The notes under the pieces were generated by a model that saw only the letters and a program-made list of their open reading frames with translations, was not told where the DNA came from and made no database searches. The position numbers were made by a program, and so were the translations under genes. Positions 1-7,381 of a stretch of DNA of 37,535 nt are shown piece after piece. Numbering within the stretch: the first letter of the stretch is position 1; every line of letters starts with the position of its first letter. The stretch covers positions 1 to 37,535 of the forward strand of contig JAURYJ010000036.1 of assembly GCA_030653985.1 (NCBI GenBank), in the 5' to 3' direction. The DNA comes from Methylobacter sp. (lineage in GTDB: Bacteria > Pseudomonadota > Gammaproteobacteria > Methylococcales > Methylomonadaceae).

Positions 1-320
1 GTAACCGGTGTGCAGACCCTTCGGGGGATTGCACCTGTCGGTTGAAACTGCTCAACCAGGATTCCAGTTGCAGGTTGCAAGACCTATCAACGGAAAGCGA
101 ATTATCAAATGAATATGTTTGTATATGAACTTTGAAGCAGCACAAGAGCTTAATCCTTGGCGAGTCGAATTATCGTGCTGAGATGCTAAGATTTGAACCG
201 CCAGTAAATCAATGGCCTGCTTGACAATCTGGGCCAGTTGGTTGAATGGAGGCAGGGACGGGACTGTTGGTCAGTTGTCGGCATTCAACCCTTATCATTA
301 TCACAACAGGAAAAAACACC
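1..320. other. Intergenic left edge with nested hairpins, no gene seen
   Basis: No convincing coding frame is seen here. The first 60 bases can fold: ACCG (4-7) with CGGT (39-42), GTGCA (10-14) with TGCAC (30-34), and CCC (17-19) with GGG (24-26) closing a TTCG tetraloop. A competing hairpin pairs GGTTGA (40-45) with TCAACC (52-57). This could be the end of a structured RNA or a regulatory leader that starts outside the window. No named RNA family is recognised. An in-frame ATG at 246 extends the next gene by 25 codons, but that extension has no resemblance to the family. Confidence 0.3.
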
Positions 321-653
321 ATGCAAATCCAGATTAATACCGACCGCAACATTGAAGGTCATGAGGCGCAGACCGCTTACTTTAGCGGTGTCATAAAAAA
401 TGCCTTGAGCCGAATCAGTGAGCATATCACGCGAGTCGAGGCTCACCTGAGCGATGAGAACAGCGACAAGAAGAACGGCAATGATGATATACGCTGTATG
501 CTCGAAGCCCGTCTTGAGGGTCGCCAGCCGGTCGCAGTCACTCACCATGCTCAGACTTTGGAACAAGCCGTTGACGGTGCCGCCGATAAGTTATGCAGTT
601 TGATTGAAAGTACCCTCGGGCGACTGCATGATCAAAAAGGTCACAGAGACTGA
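321..653 (+). CDS. HPF/RaiA-like ribosome-associated protein
   Basis: This is a 110-residue protein of the sigma-54 modulation/S30EA (HPF, RaiA) type. Visible family features are the N-terminal beta strand MQIQINTDRNIEGHE, a helix with the pattern VIKNALSRISEHITRVEAHL, and a second half with a strand and an amphipathic helix ending at a basic tail. Family members bind the 30S subunit decoding region and inactivate or protect ribosomes in stationary phase or stress. The ATG at 321 is preferred over the in-frame ATG at 246: it has an AGGAA ribosome site about 8 bases upstream and begins with the conserved strand. No long C-terminal dimerisation domain is present, so it is a short-form protein. 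Nearby YqjD-like genes, whose E. coli relatives anchor ribosomes to the membrane, fit a stress-ribosome theme, but this is only an inference. Confidence 0.8.
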   Translation: MQIQINTDRNIEGHEAQTAYFSGVIKNALSRISEHITRVEAHLSDENSDKKNGNDDIRCMLEARLEGRQPVAVTHHAQTLEQAVDGAADKLCSLIESTLGRLHDQKGHRD

Positions 654-871
654 CCTGCTCCGACAGGTTCTAAACTTGCGGAGGAGTGATAAGCGATACC
701 GCTGAGAGCTTGCTCTGTAAGATTGCCAGCACCGGAGATATCTAATCTGTCGTTCGCAGCAATGGGTGCGGACGATGGGTAACCGTGGAACTGGGGCTGG
801 AGAGATAAGGAAAGCGGATAAAATAACAACCGAACGACAAAACCCACACCATAACGGAAGGCTAACCTAGA

Positions 872-2212
872 TTGAAAATAAAGTTACAGTATTGGTGGCA
901 GGAAATGCGATCGAGCTTCTGGTTCGTACCCGCAGTGATTGTTCTGAGCGCTGTGGCGCTTGCCATTGTATTGATCGCAGTGGATGCGAGTGTCGATTTG
1001 TATGGTATTGAGAAATGGCCGCTGCTCTTCGGTGCCGGTGCGGGCGGAGCACGCGCCTTGCTAATGACTGTCGCCAGTTCGATGATCACGGTGGCCGGAG
1101 TGGTATTCTCAATTACCATTGTTGCGCTCGCGCTGACATCCACTCAATACACGTCACGGGTTCTTCAAAACTTTATGCGCGATCACATTAACCAGATGGT
1201 GCTTGGTGTGTTTGTCGGCATATTTGCGTATTGCCTGGTGGTGCTTCGAACTATCCGAGGGGGTGATGAAGGGACATTCGTGCCTTCGCTGGCGGTGATG
1301 GTCGGCTTGATCCTCGCGTTCGTCGGAATTTTCTTTCTCATCTACTTTATCCACCACATCTCGGTGTCTATCCAGGCATCGAATATTCTTGCCGCCGCCG
1401 CCCAGGAGACCATTGCAACCGTAGATCATTTATTTTCCGAGGGTCTGGATGAAATCACCGAGGAAGAAGTGGGCGGACAGCTGACAATGTTCCTCGCGGA
1501 GCAGGTCTGGTCTGCCATTCCGGCACGGAAGACCGGGTACATCGAAAATGTCGACGTCGATGCGCTCCTGGCTCTGGCACGGGAGCGAGGAATAATCCTG
1601 CGTATGGAGCGCGGCGTCGGCGAGTTCGTCGTCGAGAACACGCCGTTGGTCTCCGTGTCTGGCCCGAGCGGACTGGATAACCAAATAACGGCCGAACTGA
1701 ACGCGGTCTACGTCATTAGCCGACAGCGTACTGTGGAGCAGGACGTTGCCTTCGGCATTCGGCAAATCGTGGACATTGCCTTGAAGGCGCTGTCCCCCGG
1801 CGTCAACGATACGACGACTGCGGTGATGTCTGTGGATTACTTAACGGCAGTCCTTGTTCGACTATCGAATCGCCGGATTGCGACCAGGCTCTGGCTAGAT
1901 CAAGGGGAGCTGCGTGTGCTTGCTCGATGCCCGAGTTTTGAGAGCCTGTTGGCCGAAGCCTTTGACCAAATACGGCAGAATGCCAAAGCTAATGTTGCAG
2001 TTCTGACGCGATTGCTTCAAGCACTGGAAACTATCGCTGGACAGACTACCAACATCCAACGAAAGCGAGCCCTAAGTCAACAAGCGGATTTGATTGTCTC
2101 TGTGGCGCTGCGCACCATCAGCTCAGCACACGATAGGGTCGAAATAGAAGCCTCCTTGGCACGGCTATCCCATATTCTTGGAGGTCATTTTCAAGGGACA
2201 GGTTTCCCTTAA
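872..2212 (+). CDS. DUF2254 family membrane protein
   Basis: A 446-residue integral membrane protein that matches the DUF2254 family in length and layout. The N-terminal 165 residues hold four hydrophobic segments (about 17-40, 65-95, 108-125 and 140-160). The second contains the family-like stretch VFSITIVALALTSTQYTSR. The rest is a soluble cytoplasmic domain with the conserved segment FGIRQIVDIALKALSPGVND. Its biochemical role is not known. The start is TTG at 872 with GGAAG 11 bases upstream; no ATG lies nearby in frame. It is followed by 560 bases without a gene, so it is probably transcribed alone. Confidence 0.8.
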   Translation: MKIKLQYWWQEMRSSFWFVPAVIVLSAVALAIVLIAVDASVDLYGIEKWPLLFGAGAGGARALLMTVASSMITVAGVVFSITIVALALTSTQYTSRVLQNFMRDHINQMVLGVFVGIFAYCLVVLRTIRGGDEGTFVPSLAVMVGLILAFVGIFFLIYFIHHISVSIQASNILAAAAQETIATVDHLFSEGLDEITEEEVGGQLTMFLAEQVWSAIPARKTGYIENVDVDALLALARERGIILRMERGVGEFVVENTPLVSVSGPSGLDNQITAELNAVYVISRQRTVEQDVAFGIRQIVDIALKALSPGVNDTTTAVMSVDYLTAVLVRLSNRRIATRLWLDQGELRVLARCPSFESLLAEAFDQIRQNAKANVAVLTRLLQALETIAGQTTNIQRKRALSQQADLIVSVALRTISSAHDRVEIEASLARLSHILGGHFQGTGFP

Positions 2213-2255
2213 GATAATTTCCTACGAGCGGCAAGATCGTCACCAAGACACGAAG

Positions 2256-2280
2256 CGAAAACATAAATTTTATGTTTTCG
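2256..2280. repeat. Perfect AT-rich palindrome downstream of DUF2254 gene
   Basis: The arms CGAAAACATAAA (2256-2267) and TTTATGTTTTCG (2269-2280) are exact reverse complements around one central T. It lies 44 bases after the DUF2254 stop. It could be a weak bidirectional terminator or an operator. The stem is AT-rich and is not followed by a T-run, so a terminator is uncertain. Confidence 0.5.
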
Positions 2281-2413
2281 TGGTGAGTAAATCTGCGTGA
2301 CGCTGGCGTATGTCCTTTTCTGGAGAACACTCTACATCTGCAATTAAACCAATAGCCGCTCTCTTCTGTTATCGCTTACATCCCTATGTGCTTTACCGCA
2401 CTGACTACGGCCG

Positions 2414-2473
2414 ATTTTACAGGTAAAGTGCTCTCAGGGTTTTTGACGTGTATTCGGCTCTAACCTGTAAAAT
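2414..2473. repeat. 11-base inverted repeat with 38-base loop
   Basis: ATTTTACAGGT (2414-2424) and ACCTGTAAAAT (2463-2473) are exact reverse complements. No gene overlaps them. They could be paired protein-binding sites or the ends of a decayed small element. No function can be assigned. Confidence 0.4.
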
Positions 2474-2770
2474 GTGTTCCGCATTTTTTGGCCCTGACGT
2501 TAATGATTGCCGCAGACTGCACCTCGACACAAAAGCACGAGGAAGCCTAAGAGTAGGTTGAAGACAGCGTCATCACCACTAATATTAAGTCGGCGTTATT
2601 CTAATGAGCCTAACCTGAGATTCGGTAAGATCAATATGGGAATCTTCAAAGGCCTGGGTCAATAATTAAGCGGATTTTTGAATTCATAGGCTGACATAAA
2701 CAGCAGTTGGCATTGCACGTAGCGTCAAGGGCGTGAATGACATGCACCTTAAATAAGCGAGGAAATCATT

Positions 2771-3001
2771 ATGGAAATTACAGACAAAGCAGCTAATTTA
2801 GCACATGAAACGTTTGACAAGGTCGCCAGTACGACCAATCGAGCCGCCGAAGCGCTTGGCGAAAAAGGAGAACAACTGATAACTATCGAGCAGCATATGA
2901 TGAAAAATTGCCGGGGATATGTCCGAGACCATCCCTTAACGTCGCTGGGTATCACGGCAGCGGTCGGTTTTGTTCTGGGTCGCTTATTAAGCCGACGTTA
3001 G
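2771..3001 (+). CDS. ElaB/YqjD-like DUF883 protein, copy 1
   Basis: A 76-residue protein with a soluble amphipathic helix (about 5-45) rich in Ala, Lys and Glu, then the family signature RDHPLTSLGITAAVGFVLG and a basic end LLSRR. This is the layout of ElaB/YqjD/DUF883 proteins, which are inner-membrane tail-anchored; E. coli YqjD binds ribosomes in stationary phase. A GAGGA site sits 9 bases before the ATG. It is the first of three tandem paralogues, sharing VASTTNRAAEALGEKGEQL with copy 2. They are followed by a YqjE-like gene, so the order resembles the E. coli yqjD-yqjE-yqjK operon. Confidence 0.85.
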   Translation: MEITDKAANLAHETFDKVASTTNRAAEALGEKGEQLITIEQHMMKNCRGYVRDHPLTSLGITAAVGFVLGRLLSRR

Positions 3002-3074
3002 TCCAAAAACAGTCAACTATCATAAACCTGAATACCGTTAATGACATGCGGCTCAAATTACAGAGGCAACCATC

Positions 3075-3335
3075 ATGGAAACAATAGACAACGTATCACG
3101 TTCGGCACATGAGGCTGTTGATAAGATCGCCAGTGCGACCAATCAGGCCGCCGAAGCGCTTGGCGAAAAAGGAGAACAACTGAAAAATGCCGAGCAGCAA
3201 TTAATGGGGAACTGTCGTGGTTATGTCCGCGACCATCCCATAATGTCATTGGGCATTGCCGTAGCGGGCGGCTTTGTGCTGAGCCGCTTGATCTGTGGAT
3301 GTTCGACCGACCGGGTGACCGGCAGTTCAAAATAA
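3075..3335 (+). CDS. ElaB/YqjD-like DUF883 protein, copy 2
   Basis: An 86-residue paralogue of copy 1 with the same helix (IASATNQAAEALGEKGEQL) and membrane signature (RDHPIMSLGIAVAGGFVLS). It differs by a C-terminal extension of about 13 residues after the anchor, CGCSTDRVTGSSK, which carries two cysteines where siblings end in basic residues. GAGG lies 9 bases upstream of the ATG. The leader repeats the AATGACATGC motif found before copy 1, so the duplicated unit includes upstream DNA. The role is probably the same as copy 1 (membrane-anchored stress protein). Confidence 0.85.
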   Translation: METIDNVSRSAHEAVDKIASATNQAAEALGEKGEQLKNAEQQLMGNCRGYVRDHPIMSLGIAVAGGFVLSRLICGCSTDRVTGSSK

Positions 3336-3348
3336 AGAAGGAGTCATT

Positions 3349-3579
3349 ATGGAATCTATAGACAAAGCATCCAGTTCCGCACATCACGTTGTCGATCAGA
3401 TCGCCAGCGCGGCCAATCAGGCCGCTGAAGCCATTGGTGCAAAAGAAGAGCAACTGAAAAATGCCGAGCAGCAGATGGTGGACTGTTGCCGTAGTTATAT
3501 TAACGACAACCCGATAACATCGCTGGGCATCGCCGTAGCGGCAGGCTTTCTGCTTAACCGTTTTTTAAGTGGACGTTAA
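3349..3579 (+). CDS. ElaB/YqjD-like DUF883 protein, copy 3
   Basis: A 76-residue third paralogue: amphipathic helix with IASAANQAAEAIGAKEEQL, then NDNPITSLGIAVAAGFLLN as membrane anchor and a short end RFLSGR. It follows copy 2 by 13 bases and has a strong AAGGAG ribosome site, so it is cotranscribed. It diverges more from copies 1 and 2 than these do from each other, which suggests that the 1/2 pair is the later duplication. Its end overlaps or abuts the YqjE-like gene. Confidence 0.85.
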   Translation: MESIDKASSSAHHVVDQIASAANQAAEAIGAKEEQLKNAEQQMVDCCRSYINDNPITSLGIAVAAGFLLNRFLSGR

Positions 3580-3592
3580 ACCGGCAAATAGC

Positions 3593-4033
3593 ATGGATCC
3601 AAAAGCCGTAAATGATGAGGCTCTGGGGAAAAATTCAGAACCCGGAGGCTTGATAAAAGATTCCGGTGTTCTGGCGGATGCGCAATTGCTATGGCGTGAA
3701 CTGCTTGAGCAGGGTCATGATCGTTTCCGGCTCGTCGCGCTGGAAACACAGCGTGCGGGCATGAGTCTGGTGGCCATGATTATGGCGGGAGTGATGACAG
3801 CCTTGTTGCTGAGCGGCGCGTGGTTCGGGCTTTTAGCCGTCGCGGTGCTAATGCTGATAGATCATGGTGTCGTGGCAAGCAATGCCATACTGTTTGCCAT
3901 CGTTTTCAATTTGTTGCTTGCGTTGGTCTTCTGTGGCGTGATCCGTCGCAAAAGTCGTTATTTACAATTTCCCTCCACCCTCCGCAGTCTTCGGCCGATG
4001 CCTCAAGGGCAGGGTAAGAAGGAGAAATCCTGA
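3593..4033 (+). CDS. YqjE-like phage holin family (holin-X) membrane protein
   Basis: A 146-residue protein with a soluble N-terminal part, an amphipathic helix (LLWRELLEQGHDRFRLVALE) and two transmembrane segments separated by a short loop, MVAMIMAGVM... and AILFAIVFNLLLALVFCGVI. This is the layout of YqjE/putative actinobacterial holin-X proteins. Despite the name these are generally chromosomal inner-membrane proteins of unknown role that accompany YqjD. The ATG at 3593 was chosen; a GTG at 3569 in the same frame would overlap the previous gene by 11 bases. Neither has a clear ribosome site, so translation may be coupled to the upstream gene. Confidence 0.75.
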   Translation: MDPKAVNDEALGKNSEPGGLIKDSGVLADAQLLWRELLEQGHDRFRLVALETQRAGMSLVAMIMAGVMTALLLSGAWFGLLAVAVLMLIDHGVVASNAILFAIVFNLLLALVFCGVIRRKSRYLQFPSTLRSLRPMPQGQGKKEKS

Positions 4034-4446
4034 TGGCAATCGAGCTTAAGCCCAAGACACTGGCTGTTCAAATCAGAGATACAGAGCGACAGTTGTTAAG
4101 TCGGCAACAGGGCATCGATATCCGCACCACTACGCTGATCAGGAAGATACATCGACAGCTGGCCGCTCCGGCAACTTTGCTGCTGGCGGGCGGCATCGGA
4201 TTTATCATTGGCGAACTCACCAAGCGCCACCCCCCCAAATCCCGTAGTTCTGTAGTTAAGCCGCAAACTGTCGGGACTTCACCCTTGAGGGTTGTATTGA
4301 ATCTCATCGCCTCCGCCCGAACCTTATACACGGGCTTGTCCATAGCCTGGATGATGAAATCCTATTGGCAACAGGAAGCCCCGGACAAAATTCCTACACG
4401 TCAATCTCGGCCGGTGACGACTTACGATTTGACTGGCAGACATTGA
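4033..4446 (+). CDS. Small membrane protein of the YqjD/YqjE-like operon
   Basis: A 137-residue protein with one clear hydrophobic segment (about 47-65, APATLLLAGGIGFIIGEL) and a possible second one near 95-115. The N-terminal 45 residues are charged and helical. It starts with an ATG that overlaps the stop of the YqjE-like gene (TGATG), with GGAG 9 bases upstream, so it is translationally coupled. The position corresponds to yqjK in E. coli, but I cannot confirm homology from sequence; it is best called a conserved-operon hypothetical membrane protein. Confidence 0.7.
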   Translation: MAIELKPKTLAVQIRDTERQLLSRQQGIDIRTTTLIRKIHRQLAAPATLLLAGGIGFIIGELTKRHPPKSRSSVVKPQTVGTSPLRVVLNLIASARTLYTGLSIAWMMKSYWQQEAPDKIPTRQSRPVTTYDLTGRH

Positions 4447-4581
4447 AAAATAAAGGCGTATTGCTGTTGTTGACTTAAGCCGTTCGAGCTTGTTCAGGAG
4501 AGTCTTGCAAAGGGCTTCTAACTTAAGCTGGATACCCCTTTAAGCTTTGATAGCACTGATAGCACTGATGTTATCTCGATA

Positions 4582-4615
4582 TGGGAGCGATGACATCATT
4601 GCGACGTCGCTCCCA
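4582..4615. repeat. REP-like palindrome, copy 1
   Basis: TGGGAGCGA (4582-4590) and TCGCTCCCA (4607-4615) form an inverted repeat in an intergenic region. A second version with the same core lies at 7141-7184. This GGGAGCGAC...GTCGCTCCC type of intergenic palindrome is common in several gammaproteobacteria and is usually a dispersed repetitive extragenic element. Confidence 0.6.
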
Positions 4616-4694
4616 CAAGGGTTTCAACTGTCCCGGTTTACGTTAGAAGCCGTTTTATACACAGGGTGCAGACAGTATAAGTATTGCCTATCGG

Positions 4695-4853
4695 CTAGAT
4701 TCTGCCCAATAAGATCAGAACCAGTAAAATAATCAGTATCAAGCCAAGTCCGCCGCTGGGTCCATAACCCCATCCACGGCTATGTGGCCAAGCTGGAATG
4801 ACGCCAACAAGCATCAGAATAAGGATGACGAGTAAGATTGTACCAATTGACAT
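4695..4853 (-). CDS. DUF3309 family small membrane protein
   Basis: A 52-residue protein read on the minus strand from the ATG at 4853 to the TAG at 4695. It has two hydrophobic segments, IGTILLVILILMLVGVIP and LGLILIILLVLILLG, joined by a short polar loop WPHSRGWGYGPSGG. This is the typical pattern of DUF3309 proteins, which are about 50 residues with a Trp-Pro-His-Ser and Gly-rich hinge. The start is supported by AGGAG 8 bases upstream. The function is unknown; such proteins are often stress-induced membrane peptides. It stands alone, facing away from proS debris and towards the YqjD-like operon. Confidence 0.85.
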   Translation of the reverse strand: MSIGTILLVILILMLVGVIPAWPHSRGWGYGPSGGLGLILIILLVLILLGRI

Positions 4854-4955
4854 GATAGTGCTCCTGTTAAAAAAAGAACGTTAAACTGAAAATTGTTCCA
4901 GAATGGCCTGATTTTGATACTTGAGGTCGTCCTTTTATCCATGAGTAGCGTAAAA

Positions 4956-4975
4956 CCCCGCCGTTCAGGGCGGGG
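4956..4975 (-). mobile_element. IS200/IS605-type end hairpin, minus orientation
   Basis: CCCCGCC (4956-4962) and GGCGGGG (4969-4975) form a GC-rich stem. Read on the minus strand it gives GAGCCGCTTACATCCCCGCC followed by the loop and a GGCGGGGTTTTACG side. This is the style of an IS200/IS605 right-end hairpin. No transposase gene is attached. It points opposite to the right-end copy at 5171-5309, so two different remnants meet here. Confidence 0.45.
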
Positions 4976-5170
4976 ATGTAAGCGGCTCAATTTCGTGTTT
5001 TCCATAGTATAAAACCTCTATTGTGTTAATATTGAACGGTGCTACCAGAGGAGGCTATCGGCTCTCTCAATGACGGCAACTTAAGTTTTAAAAGGCTTCA
5101 AAAGCACAATCAGCGAAAACCAAGCTAACCGTGTGAAGCCCTAAATAACCGTTTTAAAAAGTAAAACCAA

Positions 5171-5309
5171 CCGTCGGGCAGACGGGGCTAGTCTGTGAAG
5201 TGAACGGTGCAGTAATGCCGTCAGCAGCAGAAACCAGTGAGCAGTAGCGATACATACTCACTCTTAGGAAACTAGGAATCCCCTTCCGTCAGGTGGGGGA
5301 GGATGTCAA
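5171..5309 (+). mobile_element. IS605-type right end (TnpB guide-RNA scaffold-like), copy A
   Basis: This 139-base stretch is nearly the same as 9743-9880, where it directly follows a TnpB C-terminal stub. Shared blocks include TAGTCTGTGAAGTGA, GCAGCAGAAACCAGTGAGCA, GTAGCGATAC and TCTTAGGAAACTAGGAATCC. It ends in a CCCC/GGGG hairpin and the terminal GGGGGAGGATGTCAA. In IS200/IS605 elements the equivalent region encodes the reRNA/omega-RNA scaffold, with the guide taken from flanking DNA just beyond the end. No TnpB reading frame precedes this copy. The element ends exactly over the proS stop codon. Confidence 0.65.
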
Positions 5310-7018
5310 TAAGCCAGTTTAGCTTTCAAAAATTCAATAACATCCGCAAACGGAATTTCCTCGTTTGCTTCAGCCGTTCTGGCCTTGTATTCAACCGTAC
5401 CGGAATCCAGGCCGCGATCGCCAACCACGATGCAGTGAGGGATGCCGATTAGTTCCATATCGGAAAACATAAATCCGGCACGGACTTTTCTGTCATCAAA
5501 TAACACATCGATTCCGGCAGCCAATAGGTCCTGATATAGCTGTTCCGATGCCACTCTCAGACGCTCCGATTTATGCATATTCATCGGGCAGAGCGCAACC
5601 TGGAAAGGCGCAAGGTTGGCTGACCAGATGATGCCTTTAGCGTCATGGCTCTGCTCGATGGCGGCGGCGACCACCCGGGAAATGCCGATACCGTAACAGC
5701 CCATGGTCATGATCTGATTTTTTCCGCCTTCATTGATAACCCCGGCTTTCATGGCTTCGCTGTATTTGGTGCCCAGCTGAAAAATATGGCCGACTTCAAT
5801 GCCGCGAGCCAGGGTGATTTGACCTTTTCCGTCCGGGCTGGGGTCGCCTTCAACCACCCTACGCAGGTCGGCAACGTGGTCAGGAACAGGCAAATCGCGT
5901 TCCCAGTTAACGCCTTGATAATGCTTTCCGTCCTGGTTGGCGCCGCAAACGAAATCGGACATCAAGGTTACGCTACGGTCGGCAATGATCTTGATATTTA
6001 AGCCTATCGGGCCGATAGAGCCGGGTTTGCAGTTGCAGGCGTTGCTCACTTGCTCATCGCTGGCGAATTCAAGTGGCGAGGCAATGCCGTCAATTTTTAT
6101 TGCTTTAATGTCGTTAAGGTTATGGTCGCCCCTTAACAGCAGCGCAACCAAGGTGTCGTCTTCGCCTTTAACGATCAATGTCTTGAGACATTGCGTGGCA
6201 GGAATATTTAAAAAACCGCAGACTTCTTCGATGCTGTGCTGGTTGGGCGTATCGATCAGCGTCAAGGTTTCAGCAGCTAAGCCGCGAGAGCCGGAAGGCA
6301 TCACCGCTTCGGCTTTTTCAACATTGGCGGCATAGTCGCTGTCGGTCGAGAACGCAATGGCATCTTCGCCGGAATCGGCTAGCACATGGAATTCATGCGA
6401 GATTGCGCCGCCGATCGAACCGGAATCGGCGATAACCGCGCGAAAATTCAAACCCAGATGATTGAATATATTGGTGTAAGCCTGATACATCGCATCGTAA
6501 GTGACCTGCAACGATTCCTGATCCAAATGAAAGGAATAGGCATCTTTCATGATGAATTCGCGCGAACGCATCACGCCGAAACGGGGACGGATTTCATCAC
6601 GGAATTTGGATTGAATCTGGTAATAGGTGATTGGTAACTGTTTGTAGCTTTTGATCTCGTTGCGCGCCAGATCGGTAATAATTTCTTCGTGAGTTGGCCC
6701 CAGGCAAAAATCGCGATCATGGCGGTCTTTTAGGCGTGCCAGTTCCGGGCCGTACTGTTCCCAGCGTCCGGTTTCCTGCCACAGCTCGGCGGGTTGCAGG
6801 CCGGGCATTAATACTTCCAGCGCGCCGGTTTTTTCCATTTCTTCGCGGGTGATTTTTTCGACCTTACGCATGACCCGCAGTCCCAAGGGTAACCAAGTGT
6901 AAAGACCCGCAGCCAGTTTGCGGATTAGGCCTGCGCGGATCATCAGTTGATGACTGGCTATTTCGGCATCAGCCGGGGTTTCTTTAACGGTGTTGAGCGG
7001 GAATTGAGTAGTACGCAT
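5306..7018 (-). CDS. proS: Prolyl-tRNA synthetase
   Basis: A 570-residue class II aminoacyl-tRNA synthetase that charges tRNA-Pro. Landmarks in order: N-terminal catalytic core with the proline/ATP loop GPTHEE (about 108-113), motif 2 around [17 protein letters not shown] (about 139-155), a central YbaK-like editing insertion (about 225-395) that hydrolyses mischarged Ala-tRNA-Pro, motif 3 with [17 protein letters not shown], and a C-terminal anticodon-binding domain ([18 protein letters not shown] to the end). Length and domain order match bacterial-type ProRS. The stop codon TGA (forward TCA 5306-5308) lies inside the terminal bases of an IS605-type right end, so the last residue (Tyr) and the stop are probably supplied by the insertion. 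The protein is otherwise complete. Confidence 0.97.
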   Translation of the reverse strand: MRTTQFPLNTVKETPADAEIASHQLMIRAGLIRKLAAGLYTWLPLGLRVMRKVEKITREEMEKTGALEVLMPGLQPAELWQETGRWEQYGPELARLKDRHDRDFCLGPTHEEIITDLARNEIKSYKQLPITYYQIQSKFRDEIRPRFGVMRSREFIMKDAYSFHLDQESLQVTYDAMYQAYTNIFNHLGLNFRAVIADSGSIGGAISHEFHVLADSGEDAIAFSTDSDYAANVEKAEAVMPSGSRGLAAETLTLIDTPNQHSIEEVCGFLNIPATQCLKTLIVKGEDDTLVALLLRGDHNLNDIKAIKIDGIASPLEFASDEQVSNACNCKPGSIGPIGLNIKIIADRSVTLMSDFVCGANQDGKHYQGVNWERDLPVPDHVADLRRVVEGDPSPDGKGQITLARGIEVGHIFQLGTKYSEAMKAGVINEGGKNQIMTMGCYGIGISRVVAAAIEQSHDAKGIIWSANLAPFQVALCPMNMHKSERLRVASEQLYQDLLAAGIDVLFDDRKVRAGFMFSDMELIGIPHCIVVGDRGLDSGTVEYKARTAEANEEIPFADVIEFLKAKLAY

Positions 7019-7381
7019 GTTGTTTTAATGCTCTGGACAAAGAAAACGGCTATTTTACAGATTTAATGCCGGTTTAGTTATTCCGTTATCATAATCAATG
7101 TAGATCGCTGCGATTATTAGGCCAATTTATTTCAGGTTTTTGTGGGAGCGACGCTTTTGTCGCGACGAGCGCGTCGCTGCCACAACTCATCAACAGGTAA
7201 CAGAATGTTTCAATTCTCCAATTAAGGTATGAATTCAAGTAAAATGGAATTTCATCTTGCAGGGATAGCTTGTCGGATTAACTTTTTTGTCAATTACATT
7301 AAATCATAATCAATCGACTTGAACCGTTTAGCGTGTTGCGTTATCGGTTATTCGTTGATATCAATAGCCAAGGATTTCCTA
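7019..7381. other. Divergent intergenic region between proS and antiporter gene
   Basis: This 363-base region separates the divergent proS and antiporter genes. It holds a REP-like palindrome (7141-7184, listed separately) and AT-rich DNA that should contain promoters in both directions, but no pair of hexamers is convincing enough to call. An in-frame start at 7319 for the antiporter gene is considered false (see that gene). Confidence 0.4.
7141..7184. repeat. REP-like palindrome, copy 2
   Basis: TGTGGGAGCGACGC (7141-7154) pairs with GCGTCGCTGCCACA (7171-7184) with one mismatch. The core matches the palindrome at 4582-4615. Both sit in intergenic DNA close to proS, one on each side. Confidence 0.6.

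Larger units (their letters stand above)
2213..2770. other. 558-base intergenic stretch with two inverted repeats
   Basis: No coding frame with family resemblance was found. Two dyads stand out: a perfect palindrome at 2256-2280 and an 11-base inverted repeat at 2414-2424/2463-2473, both listed separately. The last 40 bases carry AATGACATGC followed by a GAGGA ribosome site for the DUF883 gene. The same AATGACATGC motif recurs before the second DUF883 gene, so this leader appears to be part of the tandem duplication. Confidence 0.5.

Noticed and set aside
246..320. N-terminal extension of the HPF/RaiA-like protein from ATG 246
   Set aside because: The ATG at 321 has a proper ribosome site and starts with the conserved first strand; the extension is not family-like.
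4547..4732. 61-codon plus-strand frame with a hydrophobic start
   Set aside because: It includes a short tandem repeat (GATAGCACT twice) and a REP-like palindrome, and overlaps the end of the DUF3309 gene; no ribosome site.
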